Below are positions 16,729 through 25,524 of a DNA stretch of 64,000 bases, piece after piece. Positions within the stretch are counted from its first letter, which is position 1, and every line of letters begins with the position of its first letter. The notes under the pieces were generated by a model. That model made no database searches and was not told the origin of the DNA. It saw only the letters and a program-made list of their open reading frames with translations. Source of the stretch: Flavihumibacter stibioxidans. GTDB lineage: Bacteria; Bacteroidota; Bacteroidia; Chitinophagales; Chitinophagaceae. The position numbers were made by a program, and so were the translations under genes. The stretch is from positions 62,001-126,000 of the forward strand of contig NZ_MBUA01000027.1 in assembly GCF_014332695.1 (NCBI RefSeq). Direction: 5' to 3'.

Positions 16729-17708
16729 ATTATTTACAAGTCATAGGGATATCCAAGCAGGAGAATGGCAGGCAGATACTTTCCGGAATTCATTTTGAGA
16801 TGGCGGAAGGATATAAGATTGCCATTGCAGGTGAAACAGGTTCGGGGAAGAGCACCCTGCTGAAGACCATTGGCGGTCTGTCGCAGCCCGACCAGGGCGA
16901 AGTGCTGCTGGAAGGAGAAAGGGTGGAGGGGCCGCTGGAGCGCCTGATCCCCGGTCATCCGAAGATTGCGTATCTCTCCCAGTATTTCGAATTGCGAAAC
17001 AATTACCGGGTAGAGGAAATACTGGAGATCGCCAGTAAGACGGAGCCCGAAAATGCAGCCCGGATTTTTGAGATCTGCCAGGTAAACCATTTACTGAAGC
17101 GCAAAACAGACAGGATCTCGGGTGGTGAGCGACAAAGGATCGCTATGGCCCGTGCCCTGGTTAGCTCTCCGCGTTTGCTGCTGCTGGATGAACCCTTTTC
17201 CAATCTCGATGTCATCCATAAGAACCTGATGAAACTGGTAATCCGGGATATAGGCGAGCACCTGGGAGTTACCTGCATGCTGGTATCACACGATCCGGTG
17301 GATACACTGAGCTGGGCGGATGAAATCCTGGTGATGCGCGATGGCGTCATTGTGCAGCGAGGCACACCGGAGAATATCTATCGCCGGCCCGTAAATGAAT
17401 ATGTAGCGGGATTGTTTGGGAAGTACAACCTGGTTGAGCCGGGAATATTTGGACTGCCTGCTGAAATTTCCGGGGCGGAAAGGGAAGGAAAAAAACTTTT
17501 CCTGCGGCCGGAGGATATATTGATTGTAAACGGGCAGGGAGCTGTGACCATCGCTTTGGTGAAGCGCGTCAGTTTCCTGGGAACTCTATTTGAACTGGAA
17601 CTTGAGCTTGCAGGGCATACTCTGACCGCCGCAACTCCTGATCGGAATATTTCACCGGGTGATTCAATCGCCCTTTCTTTAATCAGTGATCAGCCGTATT
17701 ATATGTAG
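16725..17708 (+). CDS. Orphan ABC ATPase with TOBE-like C-terminus (PotA/FbpC type)
   Basis: A 327-residue ATP-binding protein. Walker A is GETGSGKSTLLKT near residue 37, the Q-loop lies in IAYLSQYFEL, the signature is ISGGERQRIAMARAL, Walker B is LLLLDEPFSNLD, and the switch histidine is in MLVSHDPVDTL. The last 80 residues (LFLRPEDILIV and following) look like a TOBE regulatory domain, as in importers of polyamine, iron or sulfate. No permease or binding protein is nearby, so the partner must be encoded elsewhere or the protein has another role. The ATG at 16725 overlaps the MFS stop (ATGA); an upstream in-frame start would lie inside the MFS gene. Confidence 0.88.
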   Translation: MNYLQVIGISKQENGRQILSGIHFEMAEGYKIAIAGETGSGKSTLLKTIGGLSQPDQGEVLLEGERVEGPLERLIPGHPKIAYLSQYFELRNNYRVEEILEIASKTEPENAARIFEICQVNHLLKRKTDRISGGERQRIAMARALVSSPRLLLLDEPFSNLDVIHKNLMKLVIRDIGEHLGVTCMLVSHDPVDTLSWADEILVMRDGVIVQRGTPENIYRRPVNEYVAGLFGKYNLVEPGIFGLPAEISGAEREGKKLFLRPEDILIVNGQGAVTIALVKRVSFLGTLFELELELAGHTLTAATPDRNISPGDSIALSLISDQPYYM

Positions 17709-17768
17709 AATAATTCATGAAAAATGGGCGGGCGCCGGAATTGTTTTCAGGTATTAAAAGCATTACGT

Positions 17769-19142
17769 ATGAATATTACAAAAGTATTATTATCCATTTC
17801 ACTTTTGCTTTCGCCTCCTGCATTTTCGCAAGAGACCAATGCTTATCCTGCTTCGGTTGTGCCTGACCGTATATTGTTATCTGTTGGTCAGGATCCTGCC
17901 ACCAGTGCCGGATTGTCCTGGCGGATGGATTCAACGGTGGTGTCGGGATATGCCGAACTGGTTCCCGCAAAAGCCGCCCCGGAAGCCGATAGTGCGTTGA
18001 AGTTTCCGGCGGCCCTTGAAAAACTTTCCCTGCCTGAGGGTTCCACTCATTATTTTTCCGTGGACCTCAGCGGACTTTCTCCCAATACCCTGTATATGTA
18101 CCGGGTGGGTGATGAAAAGAACCGCAGCGAATGGATCCAGTTCCGTACTGCTTCAAAAGAGTTCAGGCCATTCAGTTTTCTTTATGTGGGTGATGCCCAG
18201 AATGAGCACAAGACCTGGTGGTCGAGAACGATCCGGGCAGCTTACAGCCATGAACCCGGCGCGGCATTTTTAGTGCATGCAGGCGACCTGATCAACCGAT
18301 CCAATGTGGACCGGGAATGGGGAGAATGGTTTTATGCCGGAGGCTGGATGCATGGCATGATTCCTACGGTTGCTACTGCCGGAAATCATGAGTTTTACCG
18401 GGATGAGCAGAAACGCCTCACACTGACCAAACACTGGAGACCGATATTCAACCTGCCGGAAAATGGCCCTGCCGGCCTCGAAGAGCTGGCTTATTATTTT
18501 GACTACCAGAATGTGCGGGTTATTTCACTGAGTTCGCAATCACTTTTACTCAATCCTGCAGACAGCATCAGCCAGGTGAAATGGCTGGAAGAAGTATTGA
18601 AAGATAATCCCTGCCGCTGGACCATCCTGACCATGCACCACCCGATTTTTTCTGCAGGAACCGGTCGTGATAACAAAAGTCTAAGGGATGCCTTGCAGCC
18701 AATTTTTGAAAAATATCCGGTTGACCTGGTGTTGACTGGTCATGATCATACCTATGGCAGAGGCGTTGCCGAAACCTCCCCCCAGCAGAAAAGACAGCCA
18801 TTGAAGGGGCCGGTATATGTTGTTTCGGTAAGTGGTCCCAAAATGTATATACCTTCCCTGGAGCCCTGGTTGCAGCGGGTGGCGGCCAATACCCAACTCT
18901 ACCAGCGCGTGAAAGTGGAAGCCAACAAGATCCGCCTGGAAGCATACACGGTAACGGGTGAATTATACGATGCGTTTGATATTGTAAAAAATAAGCGGGG
19001 AGAGAAAAAACTGGTGGACTGGGCGCCGGGGTTGACAAAGGAATACCTTGATTTGCCCGCTTCCTACAGAGCAAGATTGAAAGAGGAAGAAAAAGCGGCC
19101 TATGAGAAAAAGAAACAGGAATACCTGAAGCGAAAACATTGA
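17769..19142 (+). CDS. Secreted purple acid phosphatase-like metallophosphoesterase
   Basis: A 457-residue exported enzyme that should hydrolyse phosphate esters. A signal peptide (ITKVLLSISLLLSPPAFS, then QE) is followed by a fibronectin-like N-terminal domain (residues about 35-140), as in purple acid phosphatases. Then comes the calcineurin-like core: LYVGDAQ, LVHAGDLINR, TAGNHEF, LTMHHPIF and LTGHDHTYGRG supply the Asp, Asn and His metal ligands. The tail is rich in Lys/Glu. The frame extends to 17724, but the ATG at 17769 starts the signal peptide. It follows the ABC ATPase by 60 bases and may be transcribed separately. Confidence 0.9.
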   Translation: MNITKVLLSISLLLSPPAFSQETNAYPASVVPDRILLSVGQDPATSAGLSWRMDSTVVSGYAELVPAKAAPEADSALKFPAALEKLSLPEGSTHYFSVDLSGLSPNTLYMYRVGDEKNRSEWIQFRTASKEFRPFSFLYVGDAQNEHKTWWSRTIRAAYSHEPGAAFLVHAGDLINRSNVDREWGEWFYAGGWMHGMIPTVATAGNHEFYRDEQKRLTLTKHWRPIFNLPENGPAGLEELAYYFDYQNVRVISLSSQSLLLNPADSISQVKWLEEVLKDNPCRWTILTMHHPIFSAGTGRDNKSLRDALQPIFEKYPVDLVLTGHDHTYGRGVAETSPQQKRQPLKGPVYVVSVSGPKMYIPSLEPWLQRVAANTQLYQRVKVEANKIRLEAYTVTGELYDAFDIVKNKRGEKKLVDWAPGLTKEYLDLPASYRARLKEEEKAAYEKKKQEYLKRKH

Positions 19143-19181
19143 TACCCCGTACCAGGTCCCAGGGTATTAAAATCGAAGTAA

Positions 19182-19220
19182 AAGGCGGTAAAAAGCAGTC
19201 AGCCTGTTGCCGCCTTATTT
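19182..19220. terminator. Possible weak terminator hairpin
   Basis: AAGGCGG at 19182-19188 pairs with CCGCCTT at 19210-19216, leaving a 21-base loop that can fold further. The plus-strand stem is followed by ATTTC and not a long T run, so termination between the phosphatase gene and the sugar-acid cluster is possible but not strong. Confidence 0.28.
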
Positions 19221-19254
19221 CTTAAATTGGCGGTCATTGTATGAAAGTCTGATT

Positions 19255-19587
19255 ATGAAACGATTTTGTTTTGCCCTTGACCTGAAGGATGATGCAGCGC
19301 TCATCGCCGAATACGAACAATACCACCAGCAGATTTGGCCGGAAATCGGGAAAAGTATTCTCGATTCCGGCATTTTGCATATGGAGATTTACCGGGTGGA
19401 GAACAGGTTGTTCCTGATCATGGAAACCACCGATGATTTCTCCTTTGAAAAGAAAGCGGCTATGGATGCCCGTAATGAAAAAGTGCAGGAGTGGGAGAAC
19501 CTGATGTGGCGATTCCAGCAGCCCCTTCCCTTTGCGAAACCAGGGGAAAAATGGGTGCCCATGAACAGGATTTTTAACCTGAAATAA
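19255..19587 (+). CDS. L-rhamnose/L-fucose mutarotase family protein
   Basis: Interconverts the alpha and beta anomers of a deoxy-sugar before oxidation. The 110-residue protein is the usual size of the RhaM family. Recognisable parts are FALDLKDDAALIAEYEQYHQQIWPEI, HMEIYRVENRLFLIME, and the C-terminal KPGEKWVPMNRIFNL. The conserved His in YHQQIWPEI is the catalytic acid/base in RhaM. The frame can start at 19207, but the ATG at 19255 (MKRFCFAL) fits the family. Because the next genes encode a lactonase and an L-fucose dehydrogenase-like protein, L-fucose is the more likely substrate here. It is the first gene of the sugar-acid run, seven bases ahead of the lactonase. Confidence 0.82.
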   Translation: MKRFCFALDLKDDAALIAEYEQYHQQIWPEIGKSILDSGILHMEIYRVENRLFLIMETTDDFSFEKKAAMDARNEKVQEWENLMWRFQQPLPFAKPGEKWVPMNRIFNLK

Positions 19588-19593
19588 ACCGCC

Positions 19594-20421
19594 ATGCAGA
19601 TTATCGATACCCACCAGCACTTCTGGAAGTATGATCCGGAACAGCATGGCTGGATCAATGATGACATGTCTGCATTGCGGAAAGATTTCCTCCCGGCTGA
19701 CCTGCACCCGATCCTTCAGCGGAACGCGGTTGCCGGCTGCATCGCTGTCCAGGCCGACCAGACGGAAGCAGAAACAAACTGGTTGCTGGAACTCGCAACA
19801 GCCAACCCATTTATACTTGGGGTGGTAGGCTGGGCAGACCTGCGGGCCGGCAATATCCGTGAGCGGCTCGACCATTTCAAATCCTTCCCTGCAATTAAGG
19901 GATTCCGTCATATCCTTCAGGGGGAGGATCCCGGTTTTATGCTGCAACCCGGCTTTATGAATGGTATTTCAGCTTTGAAGGAATTTGGGTTTACCTATGA
20001 CATATTGGTCTATCCCGGGCACCTTCCTTCCCTGCTGCAACTGGTGAAGGCCAACCCCGATCAGCCTTTTGTGATCGACCATCTCGCCAAGCCATTCATC
20101 AGACACAAACAATCGGAGCCCTGGAAAAAGGACCTGGCAGCATTGGGTGCCTTTAATAATGTATTTTGTAAGATCAGCGGTATGGCAACGGAGGCGAACT
20201 GGGAAAACTGGACAGAAGCGGATATGAAGCCATACCTGGATGCGGCAGTGGAGATATTCGGTACCGGAAGACTGATGTTCGGAAGCGACTGGCCCGTTTG
20301 CCTGCCGGCTTCGTCTTATGAGCGCTGGCTCCTGACCGTTAGGAACTATTTTTCTGCTTTTTCAAGTGAGGACCAGGATAAGGTCCTTAACCGGAACGCT
20401 ATAATTTTTTATCACCTATAA
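19594..20421 (+). CDS. Amidohydrolase-2 family sugar lactonase (L-fucono/L-rhamnono-lactonase type)
   Basis: Probably opens L-fucono-1,5-lactone, the product of L-fucose dehydrogenase, to the free acid. The 275-residue cytosolic TIM-barrel protein begins with the metal-binding IIDTHQHFWKYDP and contains the strand VIDHLAKP, the KISGMATEANW block, and the end motif MFGSDWPVCLPA with the catalytic Asp. These are the hallmarks of the COG3618 lactonases. It lies between the mutarotase and the L-fucose dehydrogenase-like SDR with gaps of 6 and 21 bases, so all three are probably on one transcript. A rhamnonate lactonase is the main alternative. Confidence 0.83.
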   Translation: MQIIDTHQHFWKYDPEQHGWINDDMSALRKDFLPADLHPILQRNAVAGCIAVQADQTEAETNWLLELATANPFILGVVGWADLRAGNIRERLDHFKSFPAIKGFRHILQGEDPGFMLQPGFMNGISALKEFGFTYDILVYPGHLPSLLQLVKANPDQPFVIDHLAKPFIRHKQSEPWKKDLAALGAFNNVFCKISGMATEANWENWTEADMKPYLDAAVEIFGTGRLMFGSDWPVCLPASSYERWLLTVRNYFSAFSSEDQDKVLNRNAIIFYHL

Positions 20422-20442
20422 ACGCATGCTGTTCAAACAGGA

Positions 20443-21237
20443 ATGGCTCAATCAAATATGAATCTCCAGTTACAGGACAAAGTAGTTATAGTTACCGGCG
20501 GGGCCAAGGGGATTGGCTTTGGCATTGCGGAAGCCCTGGTCAGCGAGGGTGCCATTCCGGTGATCGTCGGCAGAAGTGAAACCGATAATGAAAAAGCAGT
20601 TGCAGCCATTGTAAATGCAGGCGGAAAAGCCTGGCAGGTGGTGGCAGAACTGTCGGACCCGAAACTATGTGAACAGGCAGTAAATGCAATTGTGGCACGT
20701 TTTGGAAGGATAGACGGTCTGGTTAACAATGCAGGGGCGAACGACGGGGTGGGGTTGGAGCATGGGGATTACCAGCGCTTCATGGAAAGCCTCCATAAAA
20801 ACCTGGTTCATTATTACCTCATGGCCCATCACGCTTTGCCTGAATTAAAGAAATCGAAGGGCAGTATTGTTAACATAACATCCAAAACTGCGGATACTGG
20901 TCAGGGTAATACTTCCGCCTATGCAGCGGCCAATGGTGGCAGAAATGCACTGACCCGCGAGTGGGCGGTGGAACTGGCGAAATATGGAATGAGAGTCAAC
21001 GCTGTGGTGGTGGCCGAATGTTATACGCCATTGTATGAAACCTGGATCAATACCCTTCCCAACCCGGAAGAAAAACTAAAGGAGATTACTTCGCGGATTC
21101 CCCTTGGACAAAGATTTACTACTGCCGGGGAAATTGCCAATATGGTGGTGTTTCTATTGTCGCCTGTATCGAGCCACACAACCGGTCAGCTGGTTTATGT
21201 GGATGGCGGGTATGTTCATTTGGACAGGGCAATGTAA
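20443..21237 (+). CDS. L-fucose dehydrogenase-like SDR with catalytic Lys replaced by Asn
   Basis: A 264-residue short-chain dehydrogenase. The Rossmann motif TGGAKGIG is at residues 18-25, NNAGANDG follows, the catalytic Ser lies in IVNITSKTADT, and Tyr160 begins SAYAAANGG. In classical SDRs the residue four places after this Tyr is Lys; here codon 20932-20934 is AAT, giving Asn164. The rest of the protein (REWAVELAKYGMRVNAVVVAE, ASHTTGQ-like SSHTTGQLVYVDGGYVHLDRA) matches L-fucose dehydrogenases closely. The activity is therefore uncertain: reduced, altered or lost. The start may instead be the Met at 20458. The gene precedes the second SDR by 67 bases. Confidence 0.82.
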   Translation: MAQSNMNLQLQDKVVIVTGGAKGIGFGIAEALVSEGAIPVIVGRSETDNEKAVAAIVNAGGKAWQVVAELSDPKLCEQAVNAIVARFGRIDGLVNNAGANDGVGLEHGDYQRFMESLHKNLVHYYLMAHHALPELKKSKGSIVNITSKTADTGQGNTSAYAAANGGRNALTREWAVELAKYGMRVNAVVVAECYTPLYETWINTLPNPEEKLKEITSRIPLGQRFTTAGEIANMVVFLLSPVSSHTTGQLVYVDGGYVHLDRAM

Positions 21238-21304
21238 TGATGTAGTTTTCAGCGGCAATGTGATTGCCTCATTTTATAAATAATCCGGATAAATAATCAA
21301 AAGT

Positions 21305-22117
21305 ATGAGTATGTTTTCACTGGCTGGTAAGTCAATCGTTGTTACCGGCGGCACAGGCATCCTGGGAGGTGCTTTTTTAAAAGGTATTTCCGAGGCGGGG
21401 GCAATGGTTGGCATTCTGGGCCGCAATGAAAAAGTTGCTATGGAAAGAGCTGCAGAAATTGTAAATGCCGGGGGAAAGGCAGTTGCACTCATAGCAAATG
21501 TGCTGGAGGAATCTGAACTCGTTGCAGCCAGGGAGAAAATGCTGAATGAATTTGGCAAGATAGACGGACTGGTGAATGCAGCAGGGGGAAATATGCCTGC
21601 CGGCGTGGTACAGCCCGATGCCGATATTTTCAAAATGGACCTGAATGGCATTAAAACCGTGATGGACCTTAACCTCTGGGGAACCATCCTGCCAACCCAG
21701 GTTTTTGGGGACGCACTGGCAGCCAATGAATCTGCCAGTATCGTCAATATTTCCAGCATGAACTCCAAACGTGCTGTGACCAAGGTGCTTGGTTACAATA
21801 TGGGCAAGGCTGCTGTAGATTGTTATAACCAATGGTTTGCAGTAGAACTGGCCAATCGATATGGAGATAAGATCAGGATGAACGCATTAACACCCGGGTT
21901 TTTCCTTACTGAGCAGAACAGGAACCTGCTGACCAATTCTGATGGAACATTCACCCCACGTGGACAGGCAGTAATCAACAATACACCGTTCAAACGTTTC
22001 GGTCATCCCGATGAACTGATCGGGGCATTGGTCTGGCTCTTGAGTGATGCATCCAGATTTGTCACCGGATCACAGGTTGTGGTGGACGGTGGGTTCTCAA
22101 TATTTAGTGGCGTTTAA
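21305..22117 (+). CDS. SDR-type D-mannonate oxidoreductase (fructuronate reductase)
   Basis: Interconverts D-fructuronate and D-mannonate with NAD(H), the middle step of glucuronate breakdown. The 270-residue protein shows the cofactor loop [10 protein letters not shown], then [13 protein letters not shown], catalytic Ser in [13 protein letters not shown], and an intact YNMGK (Tyr and Lys present). [18 protein letters not shown] and the C-terminal [15 protein letters not shown] are typical of the SDR enzyme that replaces UxuB in Bacteroidota and Bacillus. Its stop TAA shares its last base with the ATG of uxuA, which indicates coupling. It is a different subfamily from the SDR just upstream, so this is not a simple tandem duplication. 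Confidence 0.87.
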   Translation: MSMFSLAGKSIVVTGGTGILGGAFLKGISEAGAMVGILGRNEKVAMERAAEIVNAGGKAVALIANVLEESELVAAREKMLNEFGKIDGLVNAAGGNMPAGVVQPDADIFKMDLNGIKTVMDLNLWGTILPTQVFGDALAANESASIVNISSMNSKRAVTKVLGYNMGKAAVDCYNQWFAVELANRYGDKIRMNALTPGFFLTEQNRNLLTNSDGTFTPRGQAVINNTPFKRFGHPDELIGALVWLLSDASRFVTGSQVVVDGGFSIFSGV

Positions 22118-23325
22118 TGATTTGCGTTATGATGAATTCCCCTTCTTATTCGGATGTGAAATACAAGCTGGAGCAAACCATGCGCTGGTTTGGACCCACA
22201 GATCCTGTGAGTTTGCAGGATATCCGCCAGGCAGGTTGTAGTGGTATTGTAACAGCCCTGCACCATGTGCCTAACGGTGAAGTATGGACGGTAGATGAAA
22301 TAGAAAAAAGAAAGCAGGAAATCAGTTCTGCCGGCCTTAGATGGTCCGTAGTGGAAAGTGTACCGGTGCATGAGAATATCAAAACGCGTTCGGGTGATTA
22401 CCTGCGGTACATTGAAAACTACTCACAATCGCTGCGCAACCTGGGAAATTGCGGTATTCCTGTTGTGACCTATAATTTTATGCCGGTGCTCGACTGGACC
22501 CGCACCGACCTGGCTTATTCCGTTGCAGATGGAAGCCGGGCCCTGCGCTTTGAAAAAGCAGCTTTCATTGCTTTTGACCTTTTTATGTTGCAGCGTGAAG
22601 GTGCGGAAGCTGATTATACTTCAGCCGAAATGGAGAGGGCGGAATCGCGTTTCAGGGAAATGAGTGATGATGAAAAAAAACTGCTTCAAAGAAATATAAT
22701 TGCAGGTTTGCCAGGGAGCGAAGAGTCATTTACCCTCGAACAGTTCAGGGAGGCCCTTGCTCCTTATAAAAATACAGATGCCGCTGATTTGCGCAGGAAT
22801 CTTGTTTATTTTTTACAACAGGTTATTCCGGTTGCGGAGGAGAGCGGAGTGAAACTGGTCATTCACCCGGATGATCCGCCCTATCATATTCTTGGCCTGC
22901 CCAGGGTGGTCAGCACGGCAGATGATATCCAGGCATTGGTTGAGGCAGTGCCCTCCCTGCATAACGGCCTTTGTTTCTGTACAGGCTCTTTCGGCGTTCG
23001 GGCGGATAATGACCTTCCTGCCATGATCCGCCAATTTGGCGACAGGATCAATTTCTTCCATTTACGAAGCACCCGGCGGAACGATTGGGGCGATTTTTAT
23101 GAAGACAACCACCTTGATGGTGATGTGGACATGTATGCCGTGATGAAGGAGATTGTAGCCTTGCAGCACCGCCGTCAGACCAGTATACCAATGCGCCCAG
23201 ATCATGGGCACCAGATGCTGGATGACCTGCACAAAAAAACAAATCCGGGTTATTCAGGTATCGGCCGGCTCAGGGGGCTTGCAGAGCTGAGGGGATTGGA
23301 ACTTGGCATACAGCGATCTTTTTGA
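22117..23325 (+). CDS. uxuA: Mannonate dehydratase
   Basis: Dehydrates D-mannonate to 2-keto-3-deoxygluconate, using a divalent metal. The 402-residue length is standard. The opening [25 protein letters not shown], in pieces, and [12 protein letters not shown] are diagnostic, as are [31 protein letters not shown] (Cys and His/Asp metal ligands), [10 protein letters not shown] and [11 protein letters not shown]. An ATG at 22117 overlaps the previous stop; ATGs at 22129 and 22132 are equally possible starts. It is followed 17 bases later by uxaC. 2-keto-3-deoxygluconate kinase and aldolase genes, needed for the next steps, are not in this window. Confidence 0.94.
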   Translation: MICVMMNSPSYSDVKYKLEQTMRWFGPTDPVSLQDIRQAGCSGIVTALHHVPNGEVWTVDEIEKRKQEISSAGLRWSVVESVPVHENIKTRSGDYLRYIENYSQSLRNLGNCGIPVVTYNFMPVLDWTRTDLAYSVADGSRALRFEKAAFIAFDLFMLQREGAEADYTSAEMERAESRFREMSDDEKKLLQRNIIAGLPGSEESFTLEQFREALAPYKNTDAADLRRNLVYFLQQVIPVAEESGVKLVIHPDDPPYHILGLPRVVSTADDIQALVEAVPSLHNGLCFCTGSFGVRADNDLPAMIRQFGDRINFFHLRSTRRNDWGDFYEDNHLDGDVDMYAVMKEIVALQHRRQTSIPMRPDHGHQMLDDLHKKTNPGYSGIGRLRGLAELRGLELGIQRSF

Positions 23326-23342
23326 TTTATTAAGCAACTATC

Positions 23343-24761
23343 ATGAAAGAAAAGAAACAGGGACTGATAAACGAAAAATTCCTGCTCCAGAATAAAACGG
23401 CCAGGAGATTATATGCAGACTATGCAGTTGACCTGCCTATTGTGGATTATCATTGTCACCTGTCGCCAAAGGAGATAGCCGGGAATAAACAGTTTACAGA
23501 CCTTACCGAAATCTGGCTGAAAGGCGATCATTATAAATGGCGGGCGATGCGTGCCCTGGGCGTGCCCGAACAGTTGATCACGGGTGATGCGTCCAATGAA
23601 GAAAAGTTTATGGCATGGGCAACCTGTGTTCCCGGGACTGTCAGAAATCCATTGTTTCACTGGACCCAGATGGAGTTGAATAACCCTTTTGGAATTGAGG
23701 AATACCTGAATGATAAAACTGCCGCGAAGATTTACCGAACAGCCAATGAAATGCTCAGCCAGCCTGATTTTTGTACCCAGGGGCTGCTGAACAGGAACAG
23801 GGTGGAACTGGTTGGCACTACGGATGACCCTTGTGATGACCTGGCTTGCCACCTGCAACTGTCAGAACAGCAAAACCCATTTGTGGTGAGGCCCTCTTTC
23901 CGTCCGGATCCGGTATTGAATATATCCGCCAAACCTGATTTCCTGAAATACCTCCAACGCCTGGAAGAAGCGAGTGGTGCGGCGATTATGGATCTCGATT
24001 CCCTGCTTACGGCCCTTCAGAACAGGGTTGATTATTTTCATACCCATGGATGCAGGATTTCGGACCACGGCCTGGTAATGATGCCGATGGTACCGTCAGA
24101 TATCACGCAACTGGAAAGGGATTTTCTTCGCTACCTGGAAGAGCCTGATTTCCTGATGCCTTCACCTGATGCTTATGCCGGTTATATATTGCTCCAGTTG
24201 TGCCGCATGTATCACGCAAAAGGTTGGGTACAGCAATTTCACCTTGGCGCCATCCGCAACCTCAACAGCAGGTTGAGAAATATCTTAGGTGCAGACAGCG
24301 GATTTGACTCCATTGGCGATGATGGGCAGGCGATCCGGCTTGCCATGTTCCTGGACGCTCTGGATAAAGAAGATCAACTCGCCCGCACCATTTTATACAA
24401 CCTCAATCCGGCATTGAATGAAGTCTTTGCCGCCATGACCGGTAATTTTAATGACGGTACAGTGGCAGGAAAAATTCAGTATGGTTCCGCCTGGTGGTTC
24501 CTTGACCAGAAAGATGGTATCCAGAAACAATTGAATGCCCTTTCCAACCTTGGGGTACTGAGCACCTTCATTGGTATGACTACGGACAGCCGCAGTTTTC
24601 TTTCTTACTCACGACACGATTATTTCAGGCGGATCCTTTGCAACCTGATCGGAAAGGAAATGGAAAAAGGATTGCTGCCTGATGATGAAGCCTGGATGGG
24701 GGAGATCATTGAACAGGTCTGCTATTATAATGCCAGGAGGTTCTTTGACCTCCACACCTGA
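23343..24761 (+). CDS. uxaC: Glucuronate isomerase (uronate isomerase)
   Basis: Isomerises D-glucuronate to D-fructuronate (and galacturonate to tagaturonate). The 472-residue protein belongs to the amidohydrolase superfamily. It opens with the metal-binding IVDYHCHLSPKEIA and shows LTEIWLKGDHYKWRAMRALGV in pieces, GTTDDPCDDL, QFHLGAIRNLN and the C-terminal GMTTDSRSFLSYSRHDYFRRILC. All conserved segments of UxaC are intact. It closes the six-gene sugar-acid run and supplies its entry reaction for glucuronate. No uronate transporter or GntR-type regulator is encoded next to it. Confidence 0.95.
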   Translation: MKEKKQGLINEKFLLQNKTARRLYADYAVDLPIVDYHCHLSPKEIAGNKQFTDLTEIWLKGDHYKWRAMRALGVPEQLITGDASNEEKFMAWATCVPGTVRNPLFHWTQMELNNPFGIEEYLNDKTAAKIYRTANEMLSQPDFCTQGLLNRNRVELVGTTDDPCDDLACHLQLSEQQNPFVVRPSFRPDPVLNISAKPDFLKYLQRLEEASGAAIMDLDSLLTALQNRVDYFHTHGCRISDHGLVMMPMVPSDITQLERDFLRYLEEPDFLMPSPDAYAGYILLQLCRMYHAKGWVQQFHLGAIRNLNSRLRNILGADSGFDSIGDDGQAIRLAMFLDALDKEDQLARTILYNLNPALNEVFAAMTGNFNDGTVAGKIQYGSAWWFLDQKDGIQKQLNALSNLGVLSTFIGMTTDSRSFLSYSRHDYFRRILCNLIGKEMEKGLLPDDEAWMGEIIEQVCYYNARRFFDLHT

Positions 24762-24841
24762 TCGGCTGAAAATTATTTTGCATGTCGATAGGGGTATTTT
24801 ATTCGTTCGTTGTCGGATGAATGAAATAACACTATTGAAGT

Positions 24842-25471
24842 ATGAAATACAGCTTACCAACTTATCTGGTCCTTTTTATTTTGTTCGCAGTCAATTCTGC
24901 CATTGCCCAGGAAAATCAAACCATATTTAAAGGTGGCGACCTGAAACGTTCAGGAGGTTATGGGGCCCTGTCCAATAAATTTACGACCATCAATGGCAGT
25001 TATGCCAATATGCCGGAAGTCTATGGCGGCTGGTTTATCAATCGCAGACTGATGATTGGGGTCGCCGGGGCAGCTACCACCAACCGGATACCGGTGCCTG
25101 TAGAAAACCAGTACATCACAGGAGAAAGACTCTCTTACCAATATGGACAATTCGGCTTAATGACCGAGTATGTAACCGCTTCCACCAAAAGGGTGCATGT
25201 CAATTTCAACCTGATGACAGGGGCTGGGTTTATCCTGCAGTATGACCGGAACGGATGGGATAACTGGGAATTTGAGGATGATGCGAATGATCCGGATTTC
25301 TTTTTTGTAATGGAGCCAGGCGTGCAACTGGAACTCAATTTATTCAAGTGGATGCGGTTTAGTCCGGGTGTTTCCTACCGCCGTGCATTTGGCAGCAACA
25401 GCAAGGGTCTGACGGATGATGAACTGAGTGGCTTGTCCGGTAATCTTACCCTGAAGTTTGGGAGGTTTTAA
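24842..25471 (+). CDS. Probable outer-membrane beta-barrel protein
   Basis: A 209-residue protein with a signal peptide (YSLPTYLVLFILFAVNSAIA, then QE). The mature part alternates polar and hydrophobic residues and ends with NLTLKFGRF, an aromatic C-terminus typical of small outer-membrane barrels. Segments such as GYGALSNKFTTINGSYANM and LNLFKWMRFSPGVSYRRAF look like transmembrane strands of an eight-stranded barrel. I do not recognise a specific family. It is 80 bases downstream of uxaC and 53 bases upstream of a lipoprotein gene, with no evident hairpin between them. Confidence 0.7.
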   Translation: MKYSLPTYLVLFILFAVNSAIAQENQTIFKGGDLKRSGGYGALSNKFTTINGSYANMPEVYGGWFINRRLMIGVAGAATTNRIPVPVENQYITGERLSYQYGQFGLMTEYVTASTKRVHVNFNLMTGAGFILQYDRNGWDNWEFEDDANDPDFFFVMEPGVQLELNLFKWMRFSPGVSYRRAFGSNSKGLTDDELSGLSGNLTLKFGRF

Positions 25472-25524
25472 TTTTTTTCATGATAAGCAACGTTTGCCCA
25501 TTGCCTGGGGTCAGCAACAAAAAC

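Noticed and set aside
20443-22117. Two adjacent SDR genes as a tandem duplication
   Set aside because: Their sequences belong to different SDR branches with different active-site surroundings and C-termini; similarity is only that of the fold.
24735-24753. Small hairpin near the end of uxaC
   Set aside because: Six-base stem inside the coding end, no T run after it; not a terminator.
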